Of a stretch of DNA of 64,000 bases, positions 25,658-35,519 are shown one piece after another (position 1 is the first letter of the stretch; the number at the start of each line of letters is the position of its first letter). Below the pieces are notes generated by a model. The model saw only the letters and a program-made list of their open reading frames with translations, was not told the origin of the DNA and searched no databases. Where the stretch lies: NCBI GenBank assembly GCA_014925825.1, contig JACGCK010000009.1, positions 558,001-622,000 of the forward strand. Direction: 5' to 3'. The DNA is from Pholiota molesta (lineage: Eukaryota > Basidiomycota > Agaricomycetes > Agaricales > Strophariaceae). A program made the position numbers and the translations under genes.

Positions 25658-26312
25658 TGCCCTCTCGTTCGGCATCGTCTTGGCTTTTGAGCTTCGATTA
25701 CCTGCGACGCCTCCATTCATTGGTTCCGTGCCTTCCCCGTTTTGTTCTCCTTGCCTGACTGTATCGCTAGATCGTCTGATATTTGTAGCTTTTAGTAACG
25801 ATTTCCCATTGTATTTTTACTCCGTATATCCCTTGTATCCCGCGCTCCTTATGTTGTTGTGTTATATTGTAGTCTGACTTTCGATTTTCTCTCCATGATG
25901 CACTAGTATGTATGTATCCCGACGCCAACTTTGTAGATCTGCTCCAGCTGCCAGCTTATAAACATACACGAAATACATATACCAAACTGTTGATCACACT
26001 ACACGTCCACTCAGCACTCGAGGCTCGAGAAAGAATTAATGCTTGCATGCTAAAAATTAAAGCGATATAATACAACAAGATATGGAAAGGAAATAAATAC
26101 ATGTGAAAGGGGTGATATGGACTACATAAATGCATAGACCGGTAAACCACTCCTAGAACATGATTAGAAAGCTATAATTCAGATGAGATTGAGCTAAGCC
26201 CTGGATGTATGTAGGCATAAAGATCATAATCCATAACGGTCCACTAATCAACAGTCCAACATAAAAGGAGGATTAACACGTCCCATAAATACATCGTTAA
26301 AGTGGTTCGAAT
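25658..26312. other. Intergenic between convergent small gene and BRN1
   Basis: No gene. It carries the 3' flanks of two convergent genes. AT-rich, with ATAAATAC-type runs from 26040 to 26110. Confidence 0.5.
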
Positions 26313-29224
26313 TCAAGCTGACTGTGTTGCGGTCGGATCACGATAAATCTATTCAGAAAGTTCATTACACTTCCAACGAAAAAACAGAGAGCACAAAAAA
26401 AAACGCACCTTAATATCCCAGATATTGCCAATCTTCTTCTCGTCGCCTTTCACCACATCAGGCTCCTCCTCCATCGGCTCGTGCACAGGCGGAGGCACGT
26501 CCTCCAGCGCGCCCTCCAGCTTCAGGCCCTGCTCGTTCGCCAAGTGGAGGAGACAGATGAAGCAGAAGCTGGTGCTGATCTCCTCCATCTTGTCGCGGGG
26601 GTACGATTTCTGCAGGCCCGAAATGACTTGGCTGAACTGTCGCGACTCGGACGGGTCCGTCGGCGCTGGCTCGTTCTCATCCACATCCTAAAAAAAGGCA
26701 CATCCGTCAGGATTCACCAATGTAAGATCACAAAAATAATAATAATAAACTTACCATACTCTCGTCTTCATCCTCCTTCTTGACGACGATATCCAGCCCC
26801 TTCCATATATTCTCCTTGAGCTTCCTTACATCCACCCGCTTCGCCCTCTTCGCGTAGTTGACGAATTCCGGCCGCACACGGCGCGTCTGGCCCGCGGTCG
26901 CAGCGAGCAGATCCTGCTCGCCCGCGTCCTCGTCGGGCATGCCGCCGCCCTCCCCGTCATACCCGGCATCGTCGTCGAAGCCGGCCCCGAAATCGTCCTC
27001 GTGGAAGAACTGGGTGTTGAACGGCGCAGGCATGTCGTTGGCTGTGATAAAGAGGCGGGGTCGATTCGTTTCTTGGTATCAGGAGGAAAGAGCAAGCCGA
27101 CTTACTGTCGTCGCCATCCGCGTCGTGGTCCCGGTTCGCAGCTTGGTCGGCGGCTGCCTGGGCCCAGAAGTTCTCGTCCACTTCGCCGTCGCCGTTTTCG
27201 TTCATCCGGACGCGCTTGCCGCGCATTTTCAGCTAAATCCCAAAAAACAGTTGATATTTCCCTCCAAGGACAAGATATATGTGATACGCACGAAGAACTT
27301 GGGCTTCAAAAACAGCGTCACGAGCTGCCGACTGGAGAAGTGCATATCGTCGGGCAGCCTGTGGTCGTCGCGCTTCTCCTTCTTCTTCTTGCCCCTCTTC
27401 GCGCCTGCCGCGCCAGTGCCCGGAAGATTGATGCTGGCGCCCTTGCCGGTGACGGGTGCGAAGAGCTCCTTGGTCAGCTCCTTCACGTCCTTGGTTGGGG
27501 GTGTCAGGAAGTCGATTTTAGTGGCTTCCTTCTTCTGTCGCTTGTTTGTCTTATTTCCAGCGTCCGCTGCTGTATCAGCTAAATTCAAGATTGGGTCAGT
27601 ACAGGCATGGCAACTGGCAAAATGGGACTTGCCTTTTCGGATATTCTTCCTCAACTTCCAGTGTTCAGGGCCCGCCCAATTCTTGAGGAAATTCTGGTCA
27701 AAGTAATCCAAAGCTCCTTCGCCATCGTCGTTGGTCATAGCGAGCACCATATCGCGCTCGTTGGGCAGCCGGCGAGGATCAAAGGGCACGAATGGCCCAG
27801 GGCGCCCCACTTCCCCTTCTCCGGGAACAGAGCCGTTGTTGGACGCGTTATCGCCCCCGAAATCGTCGCCGCCCATCATGTCGCCGCCAAAGTCGTCCCC
27901 AATGGCGTCGGCGCCGGAGAAGAAGTCCTCGACGGGGGGACCGTCACCGGTGTCCATGTTCATGCCGAATGTGCCATCGTCGTCGTCGTCATCGTCGACG
28001 TTGATCTGGTGTCGGGTGTTGTCTTGGAAGAAGGTGGTGTCGTCGGCGATGAAGGCGTCTTTTGAGAATTTGAAGTCGGCCAGCGAGTGGGAGATTGCTT
28101 TGTCCTCGAGAACGGAAAGATCGGGGAAGAATGTTTCTAAAAAAATTTGTGAATAAGCAAAATGATGATCATGATTAAGAAAAACATACGGCGCAAGTAG
28201 CTGATGTCAATTTCATCTTCGGGTTCTTCGATGACATCCTCCTCTTCAACTTTACCCATAGGGTCACTAGCATCGAAAATAACTCGCATACAACCCTCCG
28301 AGCCAATACCCAACGCGAGATGGTTCATGAGCAGCCCACCAGCACCGCCCTCGTCGAAATCCTCTTTTGTCTTCTTGAACAGAGGGTCTACCGCGAATTC
28401 CAAGTCGGGTTTCTTGTTTTTCAGCTGCGACGCATCTTTGGCTAGCGTTACCCCAGTGCCACGATTGGCTTTCCGTCTTTTTCCCTGCGACGGATCGCCG
28501 TCGGGGTTGTCAGAGTGATCGCCGTCGTCTTCGTCGTCTTTGCCTCCCGACTCGAGATTGTTGAGGAGCTTGCCCGTCTCAGTGCCGACGCTGTCGACAC
28601 GGCTCGTCCAAATTTTCACGCACCCGTCGAGCGTGCACGACGCGCGCTGGAAGTTGATGGAGTTGTCGCCGTCGTTCCTCAGCAACGACATATCGTGAAA
28701 ATAATCGATCAGGGCGAAGTTCCATGAGTTCGAGGCGTTGATTTTCTGCGGGATGTTCAATGTCAAAGGCGTCTTGGGGGGATAAGAGAGCTCACGTTAT
28801 CGGTCGCCATTTTCATCCATTCCTCAAAGTTGGAGCTCATCACGTCCATCGAGACGTTGATAACAGGCGGCGCCAGCGTGTTTAACTGCTGTTTTTGCTT
28901 CGCCCCGCGGGAGTACTCGCCCGCATCAGCCTGATCGTGCGCGCCCTCCGACGACGGCCCCGCATGCGCATTCTCAATAACATTGATCTTCGTGCTCTTC
29001 CGCCTGCGCCGCTTCTCGGCCGCATCGTCGTTGATGTTCACCGCCTTCAGCGGGGGCCGCCCGGGGTCTGAGTTGGCGGCGCTCGCATCCTGATCTGCGG
29101 CGTAAACCTCGCTCAGGCATTTTTTGAGCTTCTGCGGCCTCGGTGTGTCGGGCTCTGATTCCTGGTCTGTGTCATCGGCGTGCTGCTGGGCATTTGGCGA
29201 CCGTGCTCGACGCGCTGGAGCCAT
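26313..29224 (-). CDS. BRN1: Condensin complex kleisin subunit BRN1/Cnd2 (full-length copy)
   Basis: Predicted 834-residue protein in eight exons: 29224-28796, 28745-28190, 28136-27633, 27578-27292, 27232-27106, 27041-26755, 26687-26409 and 26348-26313. It is the kleisin that bridges the Smc2-Smc4 heads in condensin and is needed for mitotic chromosome compaction. The Barren core starts at NFEEWMKMATDN and runs through INASNSWNFALIDYFHD, CTLDGCVKIWTSRVDSV and FVPFDPRRLPNERDMVLAM. The C-terminal winged-helix region that contacts Smc4 is present (KRVDVRKLKENIWKGL; then SFCFICLLHLANEQGL). Acidic low-complexity linkers lie between. Intron 3 (27579-27632) has a GC-AG border. The start at 29224, not the in-frame ATG at 29245, is supported by the second copy, whose upstream sequence is not open in that frame. 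Confidence 0.93.
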
Positions 29225-29350
29225 TCTAATCGTCGTCTTCAACAAAGGATAGTTAGGACCACGTGATTATGGTTGCGCGACGCGTAACGTGTGACGGTCA
29301 CTTTTCGCGAATGGCAAGGTCAGGGTGGGCAAACAAGCCATGAGCGTGTG
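26779..29350. repeat. Segmental duplication, unit A (2.57 kb)
   Basis: This unit aligns in direct orientation with 35607-38176. It starts inside the exon for the winged-helix region (at TTGACGACGATATCC, 26780) and ends about 126 bp upstream of the BRN1 start codon (at ATGAGCGTGT). Identity is high in exons and lower in introns. The two units are 8.83 kb apart. Confidence 0.95.
29260..29285. promoter_or_regulatory. BRN1 promoter sites: E-box and MluI cell-cycle box
   Basis: CACGTGA (29260-29266, TCACGTG on the coding strand) lies 36 bp upstream of the start codon. ACGCGT (29280-29285) lies 56 bp upstream. ACGCGT is the core bound by the G1/S factor MBF in yeasts, which fits a gene used in mitosis. 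Binding is inferred. Confidence 0.45.
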
Positions 29351-29499
29351 CTGCTTCTAGGGTCTTGCTCATGTAAAATCAAGGCCTGTATGCACTCCTC
29401 CGAACACTCGCTCACACACCCAACCCCCCGGACATCACCATGTCCCCATCCCGCTCCGACGCCGATACTGCTCGCTCGTCCGCTCGTCCATTTCCTGTC

Positions 29500-30560
29500 C
29501 CGCTCCGGCGCCCGGAACGACGACCATGCCCCGCGAAGTGCCACGGGCAAAGGACTTCACCGCGGCCTGTCCACCTCCTACCGTGCACGATAGGCAACAC
29601 CGATCACGCCTTCCACTGCTCGATGGCGCACTAGCTCCTGCCACATCCGGGGCCTCAACCACGGCGACGCCGAGTCGACGACCATCGCCGTCTGCGGACT
29701 CCAAACGACGATGCCCCGCGCAGCACCGCGGGACGGGCGATGACGACGCATCCACCTGCCGCAGTGTTCGGCGCCGCGGAGGGCGTGCAGACTCTCACTG
29801 CAGCAACTTGCGCGAGAGATCGCGTACGGCCAGCCACGGGCTGGGGCGCAGGAACAATGCAAGTCCTTACCTTTTTGCGTGTAATCTCAAACTGACAACG
29901 ACTCGTCAGATCTTAATCGGCGTCTTCGTCGGCGACGCCCTTCACCCAGCACCTATCCGCTAGGTCGATCCTTCGCCACGCGTCGCCACCGAACACATCT
30001 ACAGCTATCTACAATCTACAGGGATGTTCAGTGTCTGCCATGGTGCAGAGACAACGCCATGGCGCACCGCGGCCAACCTGCAACCGTGCACGAGAGGTAC
30101 ACCCATGACGACGATCTCGCTCCGAAGCGCCATGGCCGACGACAACAGGCTCACTGCGCACGGTGTTCGGCGCCGCGGGAGGCAGATGGCGCAGAGACGA
30201 CGCTATGGCGCACCGCGGCATGTCCGCCTGTACCAACCTCCAACCGTGCACGAGAGGTACCACCCACGACGACGATCTCGCTCCCGTCGCCTTGTACCTC
30301 GCGCCAGCGCGGATAAATTGCCCCCAAGTCCAGTTGGAATCGACAACCTCGGCCCTGCGAAGCCCCATGGGGCGACGACGACATGGTGTTCGGCGCCGCG
30401 GGAGGTTGGCGGCTGGCGGACGAAATCTACGTGAGTCAGCTTGCTTTTATTCTGAATCTTGCTTACCTCGGTGCACCAGGAACCGCCTCGCCACCCATCA
30501 CCCTACCATTTCGGCGGCGTTCGCGTCGTCCAAACCCCTCTGCCGCCCGTAACATGATTC
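29500..30560. repeat. Decayed GC-rich tandem repeats
   Basis: Motifs recur without a fixed frame. TTCGGCGCCGCGG occurs near 29767, 30166 and 30387. ACCGTGCACGA occurs near 29580, 30086 and 30246. GACGACGATCTCGCTCC occurs near 30108 and 30271. GGCGCACCGCGGC occurs near 30061 and 30207. Several overlapping open frames of 60-145 codons exist on both strands, as expected by chance in GC-rich DNA. None resembles a protein family. I interpret this as the remains of a diverged minisatellite or mobile element. Confidence 0.6.
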
Positions 30561-30699
30561 GCAGGAACATAGCCGCCGCCGCCGACATCACGAAGACGCT
30601 CCGCCGCGCCGTATGCCCTCATCCACGACGACGACAGTGAGCGCAGGACCTAGGGACGGAGCGGGTCAGCCAAGTCAGATGGAGTGCATCGTACCAGGC

Positions 30700-31050
30700 G
30701 GCAGCGGGCTCGAAACGACGCCAGGTACGTCCGAGCTCATTGCACTGATGTCAAGGGAAAGCTAACGATAGGATCGTTAGCAGTTGCACGGCGGCGCGAA
30801 CGTTAATTTGCAGCTTACCATCTCCGGATGCCTGCGCCCTGCACCATTCACCGCTCTCTTCGATGACTGCGACGACTTGCGGCCGAGCATTTGCCCTCTC
30901 TCTACTGTCTTCCTCGCTATCTCTCGTTACGAGGTGGCAGCGAGCTCGAATCGACCTGAGGTGCGTCTGAGTTCATCGCGACGGGTGCGGGCAAAGCTAA
31001 CGAAATGATAGTTAGAGTTGCACGGCGCACGAACATCATTCCACCACTTA
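30700..31050. repeat. Imperfect 240-bp direct duplication with palindrome
   Basis: A segment starting GGCAGCGGGCTCGAAACGACG (30700) recurs as GGCAGCGAGCTCGAATCGACC (30942). Both continue through GTACGTCCGAG / GTGCGTCTGAG, a GCTAACGA block and GTTGCACGGCG. Copy one carries a perfect inverted repeat, GCTAACGAT-AGG-ATCGTTAGC (30761-30781). Copy two keeps a degenerate form. Confidence 0.65.
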
Positions 31051-31680
31051 CCACCTCGTCGGACACGACATCTATGACCACTCATCGGCCGCCGACGAGC
31101 ACCCGTTCTCTCTCGGAGCCCTTCCTACATGTCCGTTCATCTGGACGGCGGCGTGCTTTTGGAGATCGCGACAGTGGATGTCAGTCGTACGGATTCGTTG
31201 AAACGTACCGCTCGCCACGAGCTGGGCGCCGATCGCCACATGAGGCGGTTGGGCACGAGGGTCCCAAGCCGGATGGCGCTGCGTGCGCCGCTGCCGCTGT
31301 GCAAGACGATTGCGATCGGCTGCGGTGGGCTGCGAAGAGGATGGCGGCTCAGAGGTGAGGACGAGCGAGGACGCTGCGGCAGGGAGGACGCCGCTATCGG
31401 ATCGAGGACAACTCACTGATGCGCGGCGCCGTCCTCTTCAGCCCCGCCGTCATACTGTGCAGCGACTCCGCCTATTCAATAATATCAGCGCACAGTCCTG
31501 ACGACGTCGACAACCTGGACGACGTACCCAACGAAGGCGATCGGGTGCTCAAGATCCCGCGGCGCCGTCGCCCATCGGCTCTAGGTAGGCATGTAAAAGG
31601 GAGCATCAGAGGCCATAACGAGCGGGGAACTGGAAGCCGCGCACATACTCGGGAAGGACGCGGGCTGTCGATGGCGGAGG

Positions 31681-31722
31681 CGAGATGAGATGAGGAGAGG
31701 AGAGGAGAGGAGAGATGAGGTG
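31681..31722. repeat. GA-rich microsatellite
   Basis: Simple repeat of GAGATGAGATGAGGAGAGGAG type, about 40 bp. Confidence 0.8.
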
Positions 31723-32027
31723 GGGAATGAGGATAGACGGTCAGCTAGGCAGTCCTTATATACATCTGCATGTCGTGTACGTACAGAATGAAACATAAAT
31801 GGGTTTGAGATAGAAACGGATGCGAGTGCAGGGTCCGACGCCCGGGATTGGCAAATTAAGCGAACATGTCCCATTCGTGCTATCCCTCCGCGTCCCATTC
31901 TCCCGCTCGCAATATCAATCTCATAGGCTGTAAATTATAGTCCTGTATGTACCAGCTATCTATCTTTCACTATTCGAGTTTATGTAGAACCTAAATACAG
32001 AGGTTTTGAGTGTTTTATTGAAGCACT

Positions 32028-32440
32028 TCAAGCCGTCTGCATTTCCAATGATTTCATGACTCTCGCAAACACATCCTCAAAGCAATCTCCACCGCACGCT
32101 CGCAGAGCAAACTTCTCAGCAGAGTCGACCCTACCCAAGCTATGCCCGCGCCTAGGCCAATATCCCCTGACCCAAAAACCTAAGAAATGAGGAAACGGCA
32201 TTTCTAGCGCCTTCCGTTGAATGTACGTCCACCCGCTTCCAATCTTCCACTCCAATCGCAGAGATTAGGCCGTTGCTTAGGCTAAAACGTCACCTTAATG
32301 CCTCCGTGCTTCCTTGATGGAACGTAATTGATGTGTTCTTTCTAGGTCCCCGGTTGCGTTGCATTTCGAATGCGTTTACGAGGCGGGGGTCCAGACACAA
32401 GGTACCGTCGGGTGGCACTGAGTGCCTGCGGTCGCCGTTT
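32028..32440 (-). pseudogene. Degenerate protein-coding remnant, family unknown
   Basis: Two blocks on the minus strand read like real protein. The first (about 32435-32305) reads VPPDGTLCLDPRLVNAFEMQ then ITFHQGSTEAL. The second (about 32255-32028) reads WKIGSGWTYIQRKALEMPF, FLGFWVRGYWPRRGHS and KFALRACGGDCFEDVFARVM, then a stop. A GTGACG...GGAG segment of about 45 bp between them looks like an intron, but splicing does not keep the frame. No start or further upstream exon is visible. I read this as the 3' end of a decayed gene. I do not recognise the family. Confidence 0.4.
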
Positions 32441-33858
32441 ACTCCTCTACCTCTGTAAACTTGGAAATAGGTAGCCGCCAGTGTTTTTTAACGTACTCCA
32501 AAGCCATCGTACAATATAATTAAGATTTGCAATAGTTATGCTCTGATCATGTTGGCTACAGTGCAGGGAGATGAACACAATCTTCGATCCACTTTGCGGT
32601 ACACACTGCGCGCAATAATCTCGCTGCCACGTAGACCAAGCATGGGTGCCAGGGTCCTAGTAACAGGTGAAGACCCGGCTTATTCGTGGCCTTTGCAATG
32701 GTGTATTTGATGAGGAGGCGGGCATGGCTTGTTACGGATTGCGTATCCGCGTTCCGAGCTTCGCTTTTCTTACGGAGTGCCAATTTTTACTCAAGGGAAG
32801 ATGTACACATGTCAATAAATGCTCCTCGAGCTCTGGCGCTTTGCGCGACTCCATTGATTAGGACTCAAAGATGTATGGTGTGAATCCGTGCAGATATGCC
32901 ACATTCCATACCTAGTTTTATTCACACCTTTTTTCATTTCTTCTGCCCTTTTCAAACTCATTATGAAATAGTAGATCTACCTTATTTTGTAATTAAAGAT
33001 TGCGTGGCATGTGCGCAGTTCTAAACTGCACTCAAGTTAACCGCCGCACGCAGATCAGCAGATTACACAAGATCAATATATGTTCTTTCGCTCTCGCGTC
33101 ATTGCATCGTCAATCTCGCGTTTAAACATATTGGCTTAGGGTCTATTGGATGTTAACAACTTTATATCTTAATTCCTTGAGTCCAGAGCTGTTGGCAAAG
33201 CTTGGGGTGAGAAAATATGGGCGCTTAACCATGATACAGCCCAAGATATTGATTGTAATCAATCTAAAAAAAGATAATCGACCAACGCGCGGTGCAATGT
33301 TAGAGACTCAGTAATGGCTTTCTACGACTAGAAAAGTATGGACGGAGATTGTAAAAAGGAGGCAAGACAGTAGGATCTGGATGGAGACAGCCCATCAAAA
33401 TATACGTGTTCCTTTAGATCCCGAGACCGTGATTCCAATGCGCGAAATGGAAGGAAGTGATTGTACGTCAAATAATTATTTGGTAACTGGCATGCTTCTA
33501 CGGAGTAATTTTTTGCGAATGCTGGGCTCAATTTGGTGTTAATGCAATGTTGTACAATATTTTACTACACTGTCAGAATAATTCTGCTACAACTGAATGT
33601 GTGTCTTGGGATAGATTTTTTACACAAGAAAAGGGGAGGGGAATGGGTGTTTAAATTACCCTTCAGAAGACGGACTCCCAAGTTTACGTCGTTCAAAATT
33701 ATAGCTTTGGAGGAAAGAAGTGTCGAAATTAGCCGCACTCCATTGTTCCTCCCCTCTTGTCAACCAGCTTGCTGGCAAGGGTGAAACTTTAGCGCCATTC
33801 ACACGTCTCAATCCTGCAAGGCCAGGTAGTGATTGTGTCAGCCCTTGGCAGTGGAGAC
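32441..33858. other. AT-rich gene-less stretch
   Basis: No gene seen on either strand. Open frames of up to 83 codons have no conserved features. Confidence 0.5.
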
Positions 33859-33865
33859 TATAAAA
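33859..33865 (+). promoter_or_regulatory. TATA box
   Basis: TATAAAA in GAGACTATAAAAAGTGAG, 18-24 bp before the first unit of the tandem exon-intron repeats. Spacing fits a start site near 33885-33900. Confidence 0.5.
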
Positions 33866-33882
33866 AGTGAGCTATTTTGCAG

Positions 33883-34470
33883 ATGCTTCCGAAGCTCCCT
33901 TTTCCTCCTGCCGTCTTTATGCCAGTCCCTAGCTCTGTTTGCTTTCTTATCCAATATCTGTCTGCGTTATGGTATGTATGTTATCATTCTTCCATGATAC
34001 ACTACTGATTCAAGCCCCAGATACTCCGACACCTTATTTCGACTTTCCGCGGACGGCGATGTAATAATGGGATAGGTATGTTCTTTTTAGTAATTTATAC
34101 CCTTGTCTTGAGATGTTTCCGAAGCTCCCTTTCCCTCCCTGAGGCTCCTGCCATCTTTCTGCCAGTCCCAAGCCCCGTTCACTTTTTCCAATACCTGTCC
34201 ACATTATGGTATCTATGTTAATTTTCTTCCTTGATACACTATTGATTTTAACCCCAGATACTCCGACCATATATTTGGACTTCCCGCGGACTGCAACATA
34301 ATACCATTCAAGCTTTTTGATAAGATTTGATCTCACTGTTTATGGAATCATGGTGCATATTTCATACCCTTGTCTTTAGATGTTTCTGAAGCCGCCGTTC
34401 CCTCCTGCCATCTTTATGCCAGTCCCCAGCCCCGTTTTCCAAGTGCCTGCGGCCGTCGACATAAGATCTT
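33883..34470 (+). repeat. Three tandem exon-intron repeat units
   Basis: Units begin at 33883, 34113 and 34380 with ATGCTTCCGAAGCTCCC, ATGTTTCCGAAGCTCCC and ATGTTTCTGAAGCCGCC. Each continues with TCCTGCC(G/A)TCTTT(A/C)TGCCAGTCCC. Units one and two both contain a 49-bp intron-like segment, GTATGTATG...CCCCAG (33972-34020) and GTATCTATG...CCCCAG (34209-34257), followed by ATACTCCGAC and a (T/C)CCGCGGAC(G/T)GC block. Unit three is truncated, and a further fragment (TTTTCCAAGT) lies near 34537. Confidence 0.75.
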
Positions 34471-35290
34471 ATCAATTCGCGGCATGTGCAAGGTACTTGA
34501 TGCTTTGGTCAGTCCATATGTAAGTCAAATTTGATTTTCCAAGTTCCCGTGGGCATTGATTTAAGATGTTATTGCCTCTGTTATTGCCGCCACCTTGATA
34601 TCATTTTTGAAAGTATGGAATGATTGAAATGGTACGTGATTGATTTCGAATGCATCATATTGTTGCGGTACTAATTGGGCGGCTAGTATTCTAATTCGAT
34701 TTTTGGATTTCCGGCGAGCGAGGCTATTCAGTAGTAGTTTTGCCAAAGTTTTGCTCTAATTCGGTGTGTTAGATGTTTTGATTCCCCACGAGTTTGCCTA
34801 CAAGCAATGTTATGGTCTCCGTGTAAGTGGAGTGGTCCAAATCACTCTTCGAGGCTGATTCTGACTTTTCGTAACATAGGTGTACTCGTAAAGTGTGCGA
34901 GTGTAGACATTAGACTATGAGTAAGTGGTTCTGATTTAATTTGACAACATTTTGCTTACCATGTAATTTTCAGGACTTGTCATTTCTCGTACAAATGATA
35001 CACAGATTTCGTGGTAAGTGATTCATACTGAAATAATTGCAAAGTTGTCTAATTTGAATGCAGTTGAAAATAACCATGTTGTGATTCCAGTCATTGTGCG
35101 CCCAGTGAGTATTTCATTGAAATTGTCGAAAACGAGTCTAATAGGATTTTTGCAGACATTGCGCATGTGCGCGACTTTCCATCACTTGCTCGCAGAAAGC
35201 GCATGAACCCGACTGCCAATATTCCATCACAAAACCTTGGTGCAAAGTAGATTGTAAGGATTCAATTTCATTTCATTGTAGACTATCTAA
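33883..35290 (+). ncRNA. Putative multi-intron non-coding transcript
   Basis: A TATA box at 33859 precedes a series of segments with good 5' sites, branch points and 3' sites: 33972-34020, 34209-34257, 34632-34686, 34823-34879, 34921-34973, 35014-35063 and 35105-35155. The last four define internal exons of 41, 40 and 41 bp (34880-34920, 34974-35013 and 35064-35104). The exon 34880-34920 has a stop in all three frames, so the chain cannot be one coding sequence. The 3' end is not defined. This is a prediction; no RNA evidence is available here. Confidence 0.45.
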
Positions 35291-35519
35291 TTGGAATTAC
35301 AGAGTACGTAGTGAGTACATAGTGTAGGTAGTTGCGGGGTGCGGATGGCTTGCCCTTCGGGGTGGGCTAACCTCTGCGCGCATTATACCAGAACCCGAAA
35401 GCAGGCTGTGACCTACGCTCATTTTCAAAAACTTACCTCCGTTTAGCCAATTTCACCACCCAAAACCACTCTTTTCCCTCCGGATTCACAGCCAAAAAGA
35501 CGTCATCAGCACATAAAAA

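Noticed and set aside
27607..28156. Plus-strand frames of 141-152 codons inside BRN1, repeated at 36433-36976
   Set aside because: Both are antisense to the conserved condensin exons. Their presence in both copies reflects the duplication, not a separate gene.
29291..31419. Many overlapping open frames of 60-145 codons
   Set aside because: They occur in several frames on both strands of GC-rich repeats, and none has recognisable protein features.
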